Source: Candidatus Dormiibacterota bacterium
Lineage (GTDB): Bacteria > Chloroflexota > Dormibacteria > Aeolococcales > Aeolococcaceae
Length of the DNA stretch: 16,282 bases
Assembly (NCBI GenBank): GCA_003170875.1
Contig: PMYJ01000064.1
Span: 1 to 16,282, forward strand
Direction of reading: 5' to 3'
Part shown: positions 1 through 7,729 of the stretch, piece by piece
Position numbering within the stretch: position 1 is the stretch's first letter
How the letters are laid out: every line of letters begins with the position of its first letter
Program-made: the position numbers and the translations under genes
The notes under the pieces: model-generated
Told to the model about the DNA's origin: nothing
What the model saw: the letters and a program-made list of their open reading frames with translations, nothing else
The model's database searches: none

Positions 1-1
1 G

Positions 2-22
2 CCCGTGGCAGAACTTGTACTT
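2..22. repeat. Left copy of 21-bp terminal direct repeat (putative att core)
   Basis: These 21 bases recur without mismatch at 16262-16282, the other end of the window; the copies differ only in the base before them (g versus c). An exact direct repeat at both ends, with a tyrosine integrase next to one of them, is the classic attL/attR arrangement of an integrated element. A short terminal overlap of a circular sequence is the alternative. I could not recognise a tRNA 3' end in the repeat, so the target is unidentified. Confidence 0.75.
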
Positions 23-67
23 CCGGAGCGGCGCGGACATTGCGTTGATATACAAGGGTCATTCCAC

Positions 68-78
68 GGCACTGTGCC
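68..78. promoter_or_regulatory. GGCAC-T-GTGCC palindrome, putative integrase arm site (left arm)
   Basis: A perfect 11-bp palindrome (GGCACTGTGCC) lies 45 bp inside the left core repeat. The same GGCAC/GTGCC word is repeated five times at 16170-16220, just inside the right core copy. In a circularised form these would flank the att core on both sides, as arm-type sites of tyrosine integrases do. The role is inferred; only the shared word and positions are seen. Confidence 0.4.
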
Positions 79-197
79 TCTACTGAGCCTATTGAAACAC
101 CGCCCTACCGTGTCGCCCTCGGGCGTCAGGAGAGAGGACGCTTAGCTACGCCAGCGTCGCTCCATGTCACTCGAGCGTTCGCTCCGTCCGCGGGTCC

Positions 198-215
198 ACT
201 CGACCCCGGTCGAGT
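198..215. terminator. Hairpin downstream of the AlbA_2 gene
   Basis: ACTCGAC-CCCG-GTCGAGT is a perfect 7-bp stem with a 4-base loop. It lies about 120 bp beyond the stop of the minus-strand gene ending at 337. No T-tract follows on either strand, so an intrinsic terminator is only a possibility; a bidirectional RNA hairpin or a protein site would look the same. Confidence 0.3.
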
Positions 216-336
216 CCATGGTCCCTCTCAGACCTGGATCGTCGCCACACGCTGCCCTCCACCTGCCTCGGCCCTGCCGGAGTGCGTGAGTAATAGGTCT
301 GTCGCCCGAGAACGTTCGGATCGACCACGCCGCACC

Positions 337-2244
337 TCAGAAGGGCATATCGGCACGACGCCTCGCCTCCTCCGCTGCATTGTCGAGTGCCTCCTGAGCC
401 TCCTGGCCGATGCGATCCACCGCAGCCCAACCCGGGTGGGGCGAAACGTGGAGGCCAACCGCCTGGAACGCGGAAAGAAGCTGACCGAATCTGCTGGGCA
501 GCTGACTGGCGAACAGTTGGCTGTCCTCGAACGCGAGGCCAGCGAACGCCCTGAGGACAGCGGGTTCTTCCTCCCACAGGATCATCTGAAGCCCTACGCC
601 GGCATCGAAGTGAACCCAAGGGGGACTGACGTTGACTGCGTGATGATGCTCCTGATGTGCCAAATAGCACAGGCCGAGACCCAGGGCGACAGCGCGGTGT
701 GCAGAACGAACGACTTTGTCGGATAGACCGTGTTCGACCAACCGTAAATCCTTCACGACCTCGTCGAGAACCACGGTGTCGGCAACTGCGGAATGGCGGC
801 CGAGCGTCTCCAAGTGGCGGTATTCCGGCGCCACAACCCACGGCACTCGTCCGACATAACTATCAAATGCCGGGCGCCCAACCACTGGGATGCGGTACCA
901 CCTCTCCGTGACGTATGCGTCAACCAACACCCTATCAGCAGCAATGCGGCATACGAGCCGTGGAGCTTCGGTGACCCAACTCAGGCCTCCCTGGGGTTCC
1001 TGCAGCTCGAAGACGGTACGAATGCCGCGGAAGAGCCTTGCCAGCGTGTCCTCATCGGCAGCGATGCCAACGGCGACAACATGATCAATCGCCTCTTGGA
1101 AATGCTGAAGAATCGGCTCGTACACCGGGCGCCATGACTCGGGTCGACCAGATTCATCGACCCGGTTGGGTATTGCCGGTGGGGACGCGAAGAAGGATTG
1201 GACACTTTCCTCAAGGTGGAGAAGCGCCTGCCGGTGGCTCGCACCTGGCGGACCCTGAACCACCTCCACCGCCTCCGTACCCGCCACGGCCTGCGCGTCC
1301 GGTGAATCAGTAGCCGCACTCGGTTCCCTGAGCCAGGAGGCAAGTTGCTCCGGTGTCGCAAAGTGCGTGTCCTCGCCGGATCTGTAGGGATAGGCGCCTG
1401 TTGAAGTCCGAACCGCCGTGCCTGGAGCGCGCCCAAACAGGCAGGCAAGCCATATGCGCCGTCCGTCCTGGGTGACACACTCCCACTTCACAGGTACCGG
1501 TGGATGACAGGCCTGCAGCCGTTGATCGAGGCGGCGCTGGTATTTCCGCACGGTCTCGTCAGTGGTTGCCTTCCCGCCCGGTGTCACCTCTCCAACGGGT
1601 GTCCCATCGTCCTCCTGGCCGAAGATCAAGTAGACCGCAGCGTCTGAGGTGCCGTTGACGAGGGCGACCGCAGACTGCTCAAGTCTGGCCAGCCCCTGAT
1701 CATCAAGAATCAGGCTGCGCTTTCGCTCCACGATTCCAGAACGCTCTTCCTTGGCGAGCACCTCGGTCAACGAGACACTCGTAACAGATTCATCGAGTAG
1801 CCGCGCCCGCGCGGCGCCCAAGATCCGAGCCCGAGCAGGCAGGCCGGCCAGCGCGACCGGCGCGGCGCGCTGGGTGACCTGCGCCACGAGTGCATCCGGA
1901 GAAATCCCGAGTTGTTGGAGGGCGGTGGTGTGCTGAGCGATAGCTCGAGCGATGAACACCTCGCTCATCACGTGGCTGGCCTCGGCGCCAGCATGCGTCT
2001 CGGCCGCATCCATTAGGTCCTCGAGCACGAAGCCCATCCGACTGGGAGGCGGGGCACTCTTCCGGAGCTCCTGACGAAGTTCGCGACGCCAAACGTCTGG
2101 GCGATGCAGGGCATAGGCGATGGCGGACGTCGGCAGAAGGTCTGCTAACGCCAAAACGGCTCGATCCCACCAGATGACACCATCGGTTTCGCGGGTGGCC
2201 ATCAGCGCAGAGAAGACGTCGCGGGTAGACTGAGGGTATTCCAC
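337..2244 (-). CDS. Clp-N-like / AlbA_2 (Schlafen-type) domain protein
   Basis: Numbering below is from TTG 2325, the longest possible start. Residues 100-150 look like a Clp-N helical repeat (acidic and alanine-rich helices, then a LGIS-P-DAL segment). Residues 197-335 fit the AlbA_2 domain of Schlafen-like proteins: an E-R-K-R segment, a helix with a VNGT turn, the strand VYLIFGQEDDGTPVGEV, then YRSGEDTHFATPEQL. The remaining 320 residues are unrecognised. No Walker A motif is visible, so it is not an obvious ATPase. AlbA_2 is regarded as a nucleic-acid-binding domain; an antiviral or regulatory role is inference. The start is uncertain. GTG 2244 is preferred because TATCAT (2252-2257) precedes it by 7 bases, which would suit a leaderless message; ATG 2202 and GTG 2262 are alternatives. 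It is a single gene with no operon partner. Confidence 0.8.
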   Translation of the reverse strand: MEYPQSTRDVFSALMATRETDGVIWWDRAVLALADLLPTSAIAYALHRPDVWRRELRQELRKSAPPPSRMGFVLEDLMDAAETHAGAEASHVMSEVFIARAIAQHTTALQQLGISPDALVAQVTQRAAPVALAGLPARARILGAARARLLDESVTSVSLTEVLAKEERSGIVERKRSLILDDQGLARLEQSAVALVNGTSDAAVYLIFGQEDDGTPVGEVTPGGKATTDETVRKYQRRLDQRLQACHPPVPVKWECVTQDGRRIWLACLFGRAPGTAVRTSTGAYPYRSGEDTHFATPEQLASWLREPSAATDSPDAQAVAGTEAVEVVQGPPGASHRQALLHLEESVQSFFASPPAIPNRVDESGRPESWRPVYEPILQHFQEAIDHVVAVGIAADEDTLARLFRGIRTVFELQEPQGGLSWVTEAPRLVCRIAADRVLVDAYVTERWYRIPVVGRPAFDSYVGRVPWVVAPEYRHLETLGRHSAVADTVVLDEVVKDLRLVEHGLSDKVVRSAHRAVALGLGLCYLAHQEHHHAVNVSPPWVHFDAGVGLQMILWEEEPAVLRAFAGLAFEDSQLFASQLPSRFGQLLSAFQAVGLHVSPHPGWAAVDRIGQEAQEALDNAAEEARRRADMPF

Positions 2245-2398
2245 GGCTCGGATGATAGGCACGGGCGAACAGAGAGGTGCGCGCCGTATGCCCGTTATGC
2301 GCCGATTAGTCCAATTGGCCTGCAAACGCTGGGTGGGCGAGGGTCAGTGAACGTCACCGGGCGGCTACGCGGTGGTGATCGACGCGTTGGAACCTCTA

Positions 2399-2740
2399 GT
2401 GAGACAATCGCGTACCACGTGCATTCCACCCCGCTGCGTGTTTCTTGAGGCCTTTGCGCTGGTCCTCGTAGGAACCGCCGCCTGCTCTCCCTGCTCAACT
2501 AACCGGGACTTCAGTATCTCCCTGGCCAAGGACAGCGGCGGAGAGAGTTCCCCCGTCACAGCGGCGGACTGGTTCGCCGTTTACGGTGGTGTCTGGTCGG
2601 ACATTCCGACGACTGGCTGGCACCTGATCGGCAGCCCGGGGTCGACCACCGACGTACGGTCCGGCTCCATGACGCTTCAGGTGCTGCGGGGTACCGACGG
2701 CACGTGGCAGGTGGAGAGTGGCTCTGCCCCGGTGTGTTGA
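2399..2740 (+). CDS. Small putative exported (lipo)protein
   Basis: Read from GTG 2399 this gives 113 residues. The N-terminus has arginines at 2, 5 and 12, then a hydrophobic run (FLEAFALVLVGTAAC) ending in Cys29, an imperfect lipobox because position -3 is threonine. The rest is a small serine- and glycine-rich domain ending in LQVLRGTDGTWQVESG, a pattern common at the end of short secreted domains. I do not recognise the family. The frame opens earlier at GTG 2372, and GTG 2438 is also possible. It points the same way as the beta-propeller lipoprotein 219 bp downstream. Codon use looks normal for the window, but the poorly defined start leaves room for a decayed gene. Confidence 0.5.
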   Translation: MRQSRTTCIPPRCVFLEAFALVLVGTAACSPCSTNRDFSISLAKDSGGESSPVTAADWFAVYGGVWSDIPTTGWHLIGSPGSTTDVRSGSMTLQVLRGTDGTWQVESGSAPVC

Positions 2741-2750
2741 CGTTGGACCC

Positions 2751-2769
2751 GGGCAGATGCCAACTGCCC
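2751..2769 (+). terminator. Weak hairpin after the small exported-protein gene
   Basis: GGGCAG and CTGCCC form a perfect 6-bp stem with a 7-base loop, ten bases after the TGA at 2740. There is no T-tract, so this is a weak terminator candidate judged mainly on position. Confidence 0.25.
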
Positions 2770-2959
2770 TGCCAGGTTGCGTGGTCCGGCCCCTGCCCGG
2801 CGGGTCGGCGGTATGCGAGAGCCAAGCTCTTCCGGACGTTGATCGAGTGGCAGTGACAGCACCGTGGCCTGCTCCCGTGTTGGGGTCACCTGAGCGGAGC
2901 GGCGGACGTAGATACTGAAAGGGGCAGCTTGCATCTTCCCCGGTATTGAGGGCGACGGA

Positions 2960-4219
2960 GTGAGGCTCCGATTCCTGGCCGGCATCGCGGTACTGACGGC
3001 CGCCTGCGGAACGGTCGACCACGCGTCGACGACGCCAACGCTCGCGCCCTCCGCGGCGTCGGCCACCTCCCCCAGCGCCACACCCAGTCCGGCGTCTCCT
3101 CCGGGAAAGGATTACCTGCCCCCGACCCCCTATCCCGCTTCGGCTGGACCGTACGTCATCGACCTGACCTGGGTCGGCGACTCCATGGGGTGGGCCCTGG
3201 CCGCGGTGCCCTGCGCGGGCCAGCTCTGCCCGGCGGTGGCGGCGACCACCGACGGGGGTGTCACCTGGCAGCCCCTGCCCAGCCCGCCCGTGTCGCTCTA
3301 CGCCATCGCGGCGGCTCAAGGCGACTGTGAGCAGGGGGACAACTGCGTCAGCCACATCCGTTTCGCGACCTCGAAGATCGGCTATCTCTTCGGTCCCGGC
3401 CTGTTCATGACAGTGGACGGCGGCGAGAGCTGGCACGAGGTGACCAGCCTGCCGGTCGAGACCCTCGAGGCGGCCGGGGGAGACGTCTTCCGCGTTGTCT
3501 ATGACCACGGGGGCTGCCCGGGGCCGTGCAACCGCACCGTTGAGGAGGCGCCAGCCGGGTCCAACTCCTGGCAGACGCTGCTCCAGATTCCCGGTTCACT
3601 CCAGATTCCCGAGGGGGCCCTGGACACCGCCACCCTCATCCTCCAGGGCAGCCAGACCATCTACCTCCCCATCTACGGCAACCCGGCGGGTGGCGAGCCG
3701 TTCACCACCCTCTTCCGGTCTCTGGACGGTGGCCAGACCTGGCAGGAGCTGGCCGACCCGTGCGTCAGCAAGACCGTCCTCGGGGACAGCGCCATCGACT
3801 TTGCCGCGGCGCCGGGCGGGTATCTGGCTGCTCTCTGCTTTGCGAACGGTGACCCTGGGGCACCGGCGGTCCTCACATCGGGCACCAGCGGCTCTTCATG
3901 GGGAGCCCGGCTGCCGGTGTCGGTATCGTCCGCGGGTCTCATCGCTGCTCCGAGCTCCGGCACTCTGGTGGTCGGCCCCGCGACGACGTCCGGCGGAGGA
4001 CCGTACACCTCATCACTGTCGGTCTCCACGGATGGAGGGCTCGATTGGGCCACCGCCACCACCGATCAGGTGAATCTGAGCGCGGCACCACTCGGCGCCA
4101 GTCTCTACCTCGGCTTCGAGGACGCGATGACCGGCCGCTGGGTCGGTGATGATCAGACGATCTTGACCACCACCGACAGTGGGACGAACCGGACGGCGCG
4201 GCCTTTCGTGATCGGGTAG
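2960..4219 (+). CDS. Asp-box (BNR/sortilin-type) beta-propeller lipoprotein
   Basis: The protein has 419 residues. Residues 1-16 are a lipoprotein-like signal (basic MRLR, hydrophobic core, LTAAC with Cys16). A Ser/Thr/Pro/Ala-rich linker to about residue 60 would tether it to the membrane or wall. The rest is a repetitive beta-rich domain. Four good Asp-boxes (S/T-x-D-G-G-x-x-W) start near residues 96, 151, 254 and 356, and a worn one (TTDSG) lies near 403. Such boxes mark blade turns in sialidase, Ycf48 and Vps10-like propellers. Cysteine pairs (85/90, 123/129, 186/190) suggest disulphides, fitting an extracellular site. No sialidase catalytic set is evident, so a binding or scaffold role is more likely than glycosidase activity. 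Start GTG 2960 has a GGAG very close upstream, so the RBS is poor. Its 3' end faces the convergent lipoprotein gene at 4378. Confidence 0.85.
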   Translation: MRLRFLAGIAVLTAACGTVDHASTTPTLAPSAASATSPSATPSPASPPGKDYLPPTPYPASAGPYVIDLTWVGDSMGWALAAVPCAGQLCPAVAATTDGGVTWQPLPSPPVSLYAIAAAQGDCEQGDNCVSHIRFATSKIGYLFGPGLFMTVDGGESWHEVTSLPVETLEAAGGDVFRVVYDHGGCPGPCNRTVEEAPAGSNSWQTLLQIPGSLQIPEGALDTATLILQGSQTIYLPIYGNPAGGEPFTTLFRSLDGGQTWQELADPCVSKTVLGDSAIDFAAAPGGYLAALCFANGDPGAPAVLTSGTSGSSWGARLPVSVSSAGLIAAPSSGTLVVGPATTSGGGPYTSSLSVSTDGGLDWATATTDQVNLSAAPLGASLYLGFEDAMTGRWVGDDQTILTTTDSGTNRTARPFVIG

Positions 4220-4296
4220 GTGTGGCGATCCCGAGCCGCCTGTCCATCGCCGACGCAGGGCATGTCTTCCCTCATTTGACATGACGGGATACCGGG

Positions 4297-4325
4297 TGGC
4301 CCAGTGTTGGGGAATGACACTTGAG
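4297..4325 (+). repeat. Dispersed 28-bp repeat, copy R1
   Basis: The copy has TGGCCCAGTGTTGGGGAATG followed by ACACTTGAG. It lies in the 158-bp gap between the two convergent lipoprotein genes. It matches copy R3 (8241) at all but two positions over 29 bases. The core CCCA-GTGT-TGGG is a small dyad. A 6-bp inverted pair (CATGTC 4261-4266, GACATG 4278-4283) sits just upstream. Confidence 0.8.
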
Positions 4326-4377
4326 TGGCGCCGGGGACGTGACGACTGAAGTGGGATGACCCAAGCTCGCGAGCCTG

Positions 4378-5508
4378 CTAACCCCCCAGGGGACGGGCCT
4401 CGGGCAGTTGCAAGGTCGTCCCGTCGGCCCGGACGATGATCGGTGTCGTATATGGCTGGAGTGTGCCCGGCGAGCCAGGAACAGAGCCCCGGAAGGTGGT
4501 GGGCTCCACCACGACGTCTCCGGAATCGGGCCGGGTCAGGAAGCTGCCCAGGGCAAGGTGGTCGCTCCAGAGTACCGCTCCGGTACTCCAGTCGACCAGC
4601 CGGTAGATGCCTCCCTGGTTGGTGCTATTGAACTCCTGCACGGTCAGCACCCGGCTGTCGTCGTCGCTGAAGGTGACGATGTCGTTGGGGACGGTGGCCA
4701 GCGCCCCTCCGGTGCTGCTGTCGTAGACCGTGAACTGGTTGGTGTTGGTGCTCGGCCCGGTCCCATTGATGGATCCTTCCGCGACGAGGGTGCCGTCCGC
4801 GGAGGCGATGGCACCTTGAGGGCCTTCAGCGGGTGGAGGGGGCTGCGGGGAGAACGCTGTGCTGGCGCCGCTGCTCAGGGTCACAACCTGCAGCGAGTTG
4901 GTCTCACCGACGAAGCTCTCGCCCACGACGGCGCGGTCGTCGGGGATGCTGCAAGAGAGGGCGGTCGGATCGCTCATGGGACCGTAATTCCCGAAACGCA
5001 GGACCCGGCGCGAACCCCCGGTCGCGGGGTCGTCGATGAAGAGGGCTCCTGGCTCGAACGTACTGCTCTGCGCGACGAAGTCGGCGCCACTCGGCTGGCG
5101 GAAGGAGCAGAGGTGACTGCTGTCGCGAGCCCACGTCACGTTGATATCGGCGCGGCCGATCGCCGTCGCCCCGGACGCCGGCCGGGCGCTCGTCACCAGG
5201 GCTGTCCCGTCCGGGGACTGGAGCGCACCGAGTGGCTGAGGGGAGCTGAACCGGATGCTGCCCACCTGGGCTCCCTCCCAGTCGTAGGCGACCAGCAGGT
5301 GGTCGTCCGTGCGGTCAAGGAACCAGATCGCCGGATTCTCGGCCGAGGCAACCGTACTCGGAACCTCGACGACCCACTGGTCCTGGATTGAGGCGGAGTT
5401 ACCGCTGCCGCCGCAGCCCGCCAGGGAAGCACCGGCAGCGATCGCCGCGGCCATCAGGACGCCCAGACCGCAAGGCCTCGAGTCGCCGGCCGACCTAGAT
5501 TCGTTCAT
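4378..5508 (-). CDS. Secreted beta-propeller-like lipoprotein
   Basis: The protein has 376 residues. It begins with a type II signal: basic N-terminus, hydrophobic stretch about residues 14-30, and the lipobox SLAGC with Cys32. The mature part is a serial beta-rich domain with repeated SPDGT, SADGT and RADGT turns and WSTGAVLW-type strands, typical of WD40/TolB/YVTN-like propellers. Unlike its convergent neighbour it has no Asp-boxes, so the two are not simple duplicates. Start ATG 5506-5508 is the only start that keeps the whole signal; the RBS is weak. No enzyme motif is visible. A surface sensing or binding role is inferred. It is transcribed in the same direction as the ABC operon ending at 5796, but 287 bp and a strong hairpin separate them, so it is probably its own unit. 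Confidence 0.8.
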   Translation of the reverse strand: MNESRSAGDSRPCGLGVLMAAAIAAGASLAGCGGSGNSASIQDQWVVEVPSTVASAENPAIWFLDRTDDHLLVAYDWEGAQVGSIRFSSPQPLGALQSPDGTALVTSARPASGATAIGRADINVTWARDSSHLCSFRQPSGADFVAQSSTFEPGALFIDDPATGGSRRVLRFGNYGPMSDPTALSCSIPDDRAVVGESFVGETNSLQVVTLSSGASTAFSPQPPPPAEGPQGAIASADGTLVAEGSINGTGPSTNTNQFTVYDSSTGGALATVPNDIVTFSDDDSRVLTVQEFNSTNQGGIYRLVDWSTGAVLWSDHLALGSFLTRPDSGDVVVEPTTFRGSVPGSPGTLQPYTTPIIVRADGTTLQLPEARPLGG

Positions 5509-5619
5509 CGTCCCAGTGAAGGAGCCGTCGGCGGGAGCGCGCCATCGGTCGGGCCGCTGTCCCGCGTGACCCTATGGCGCCCTTACCGTGAGCGGTTAGT
5601 TCATGCGCACAGTTTGCAC

Positions 5620-5648
5620 CAGGCCAGCGTGACATCACCCTGGCCTGG
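5620..5648. terminator. Strong 9-bp hairpin between ABC operon and lipoprotein gene
   Basis: CCAGGCCAG (5620-5628) and CTGGCCTGG (5640-5648) are perfect inverted arms with an 11-base loop. The hairpin lies downstream of the ABC operon and upstream of the minus-strand lipoprotein gene. Its right arm overlaps the first three bases of repeat R2. It could end operon transcripts or be part of the repeat structure; no T-tract is seen. Confidence 0.4.
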
Positions 5649-5673
5649 CCCAGTGTCTGGCAATCACACTTGA
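5646..5673 (+). repeat. Dispersed 28-bp repeat, copy R2 (diverged)
   Basis: The copy has TGGCCCAGTGT, then CTGGCAATC, then ACACTTGA. It differs from R1 at four of 28 positions and has the same orientation. It sits in the gap between the ABC operon and the 4378-5508 lipoprotein gene. Confidence 0.7.
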
Positions 5674-5781
5674 TGCCGAGCCTGCAGATGGTGCCGATAG
5701 CGGCTCCAAGGGCCCCGGCATAGGACAGACCCGAATCCGCGCCCGGTAGCGCCCCACCTAGGCCCAGCTTCGCCGACGGCA

Positions 5782-5794
5782 GGACCCAAGGTCC
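5782..5794 (-). terminator. Small hairpin at the end of the ABC operon
   Basis: GGACC-CAA-GGTCC lies immediately after the permease stop codon (5796-5798, minus strand). The stem is only 5 bp and no U-run follows, so it is a weak candidate supported mainly by position. Confidence 0.25.
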
Positions 5795-5795
5795 C

Positions 5796-6836
5796 TCAGA
5801 TGATGCGGCGCCGGACCCACCAGAAGCAGAGCCCGACCAGGATGAGGGCAAGGGTGAGGAAGATCGCCAGCTCGTATACCTGGAAGGGCCAGTAGCGGCC
5901 GCTGGGCTGATAGGTCAGGACATCCCGGATGTGAAGGTTGTCCACGCACTTCTGGAGGGCCGGCCCCACCCCACCGGTCCCCGGCGTCGGTGGAGCGATG
6001 CCGGGGCAGGTCCCGACGCCCTGGATGGTGAGCCCAGTCGCACCCGGGCTGAGGATAGTCCCACCATTGATGGACCCGTTCTGTCCGATCACATTTCCGG
6101 CAGCGTTGATGGTCTGGTCAGAGAGGACCCAAGCGTTGGCGGGCAGAGTGCCCTGATCGGGCGTGAACGTCGGATGCGCGATGACCGTGTTGATAACCGT
6201 CCTGTGCAAGGGAGCCATGAGGTTCGGCCGCACTCCCGCGAAGATGACCAGCCGAACCGCGACGAAGCCGACCAGGGTAGTTGCCATCGCGGGCAGGGTT
6301 CGGCGGAGGACCGCCCCACAGGTCACACCGAGGGCAAAGGCGAAGGCGGCATAGCCGATCGGCACGATGTCGCGCTGGTCGAAGGACCCGAAGATGCTCA
6401 TGTTCACCCGATCGAGGGGGCCGAACCACCAGGTGACCATGAGGCTGAGAAGCCCGGTGGCCAGCAGGCTGCTGACGCCGACGATCCCGATCTTGACGGC
6501 CAGCCAGCGAGCGCGGGTCACGCTCTGGGTCCAGGCCAGGCGGTAGGTCCCCGTCTCGAGCTCGCGGGCGAGGAGCGGGGCTCCCCAGAAAATCCCGATG
6601 AGTCCCGGGATAACGATCATCAGGAAGTCGAGCGTGCCCTGCACCCCGCTGTCCGTGCTGAGGAACAGAGAGGTCGCGGTCGAACAGTCGCCGTTCATCT
6701 TGCAATTGGCAACCGTCGCGTTGTAGAGGTGGGTGAGGCTCGCCCCAGTGATGGCCAGCACGATGGCAGCGATGACCAGCGCGCCGAGCGCAACGATGGC
6801 TTGAGTGCGGAACTCACGCGCGGTGAGCCGGATCAC
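5796..6836 (-). CDS. ABC-2 type transporter permease
   Basis: The protein has 346 residues and is the membrane subunit for the ATPase encoded directly upstream. Hydrophobic segments lie near residues 13-35, 68-92, 110-138, 152-178, 183-202 and at the C-terminus (about 316-338), followed by a basic WWVRRRII tail, giving about six TM helices. A large polar region between about 205 and 310 should face outside, an arrangement seen in permeases of YtrA-regulated operons. The segment after TM2, including LARELETGTYRLAWTQSVTR, is the coupling region typical of ABC-2 permeases. The GTG start overlaps the ATPase stop by four bases (GTGA), so the two are probably translationally coupled. The substrate is unknown; related operons respond to cell-wall-active peptides, but that is family knowledge. 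Confidence 0.88.
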   Translation of the reverse strand: MIRLTAREFRTQAIVALGALVIAAIVLAITGASLTHLYNATVANCKMNGDCSTATSLFLSTDSGVQGTLDFLMIVIPGLIGIFWGAPLLARELETGTYRLAWTQSVTRARWLAVKIGIVGVSSLLATGLLSLMVTWWFGPLDRVNMSIFGSFDQRDIVPIGYAAFAFALGVTCGAVLRRTLPAMATTLVGFVAVRLVIFAGVRPNLMAPLHRTVINTVIAHPTFTPDQGTLPANAWVLSDQTINAAGNVIGQNGSINGGTILSPGATGLTIQGVGTCPGIAPPTPGTGGVGPALQKCVDNLHIRDVLTYQPSGRYWPFQVYELAIFLTLALILVGLCFWWVRRRII

Positions 6837-7729
6837 GGCTGGACCCTCAGGAAGGCGGGACGGCTGCCTCTGATCGACGCGGCCCGTCCCATGTAGGCGA
6901 GCACCAGGTCCTCCAGGCCGATCTGCTCGACAGTCCAGCTGGGATCGAGGATCGGCTGGTCGGTGCGCACGATGAGCGTGCTCTGTCGATCGGTGTGTGT
7001 CGCCTCGATGATCTCCTGACTCGCTGGAAGCGTCCCGAGGTCCCGGCGGGGCCCGGTAAGCCGGTGATGCGACGCGAGCAGGCCCTCGATCTCCCCGGCC
7101 ACCTGCACGTGAGAGGAGACCAGCACGATGAGGTACTCGCAGACGCGCTCGAGATCCGAGACCAGATGCGACGAGAGCACCACGCTCAGCTGGTGCTCGG
7201 CCACGGATTCCATGAGGTTCTGGAGGAACTCCCGGCGCGCGAGCGGGTCGAGGCTGGCGAGCGGCTCGTCGAGGATCAGCAATTCGGGTCGCTTGGCGAC
7301 GGCAAGGGTGAGCGCGAGCTGTGCGCGCTGACCGCCGGACAGCTCCCTGACCCTCTGCCGGGGATCGAGGGCGATCTGCTCGATCCGGCGCTGCGCGAGT
7401 CGCTCATCCCAACCCGGGTTGAGCCACGCGCCGAAGTGCAGATGGTCGGCGACCGATAGACCGGCGTACAGGGGCGTCTCCTGGGCGACGAAACCCACTC
7501 GACCGAGCTGTGTGGCTCCCTTGGCGGGCCGATCCCCGAGGACAGTGATCGCTCCCGATGTCGGTGCCAGCAAGCCGACGGCCAGGTGCAGAAGGGTCGT
7601 CTTCCCGGCCCCATTGGGTCCCACCAGGCCGACCACGTGCCCGGGAGGAATCTTCAAGGTGCAGTCGCTGAGTGCCCAGCGCCGACCGTAGCGCTTGGCG
7701 AGCGCACTGGTCTCGAGGACGGCGCTCAC
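6833..7729 (-). CDS. ABC transporter ATP-binding protein
   Basis: The protein has 298 residues with a complete nucleotide-binding domain. Walker A is GPNGAGKT at 37-44, the Q-loop Gln is at 83, the signature LSGGQ at 130-134, Walker B LLILDEP at 150-156, the D-loop follows as SLD, and the switch His is at 188. After about residue 215 is a roughly 80-residue C-terminal extension, common in ABC-2 exporter ATPases. It powers the permease at 5796-6836. The start is GTG, overlapping the regulator stop as GTGA; its own stop overlaps the permease start the same way. Gene order regulator-ATPase-permease is that of YtrA-type operons. All motifs are intact, so it should be functional. Confidence 0.95.
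   Translation of the reverse strand: MSAVLETSALAKRYGRRWALSDCTLKIPPGHVVGLVGPNGAGKTTLLHLAVGLLAPTSGAITVLGDRPAKGATQLGRVGFVAQETPLYAGLSVADHLHFGAWLNPGWDERLAQRRIEQIALDPRQRVRELSGGQRAQLALTLAVAKRPELLILDEPLASLDPLARREFLQNLMESVAEHQLSVVLSSHLVSDLERVCEYLIVLVSSHVQVAGEIEGLLASHHRLTGPRRDLGTLPASQEIIEATHTDRQSTLIVRTDQPILDPSWTVEQIGLEDLVLAYMGRAASIRGSRPAFLRVQP

Larger units (their letters stand above)
23..336. other. Gene-less stretch between left att core and first gene
   Basis: I see no credible coding sequence here. The open frames on the minus strand are arginine-rich shadows running on from the opposite or neighbouring frame of the next gene. The stretch holds the putative arm site at 68-78, a small GAGCG-TT-CGCTC hairpin at 173-184 and a stronger hairpin at 198-215. 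One plus-strand frame runs from the core (codon 3-5) to a TGA at 84-86. Confidence 0.5.

Noticed and set aside
337..2325. Calling the AlbA_2 protein an ATPase or helicase
   Set aside because: No Walker A or B or helicase motif is visible; only the AlbA_2 pattern is supported.
2495..3508. Minus-strand open frame of 337 codons
   Set aside because: It covers the Asp-box lipoprotein gene in antisense; it is Arg/Gly-rich and lacks domains.
4297..4325. Calling the dispersed repeat an IS21-family terminal end
   Set aside because: The TGTTGGGG start is suggestive, but bases before it are also conserved among copies and no transposase is nearby, so the family claim is unsupported.
4408..5391. Plus-strand open frame of 327 codons opposite the 4378-5508 lipoprotein
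   Set aside because: The opposite strand has a signal peptide, lipobox and beta-propeller repeats; this frame has none and mirrors its codon positions.
5931..6896. Long plus-strand open frame of 321 codons opposite the permease gene
   Set aside because: It is antisense to a clear ABC-2 permease; its translation is Gly/Asp/Glu/Arg-rich with no hydrophobic core or motif, as expected of a high-GC shadow frame.
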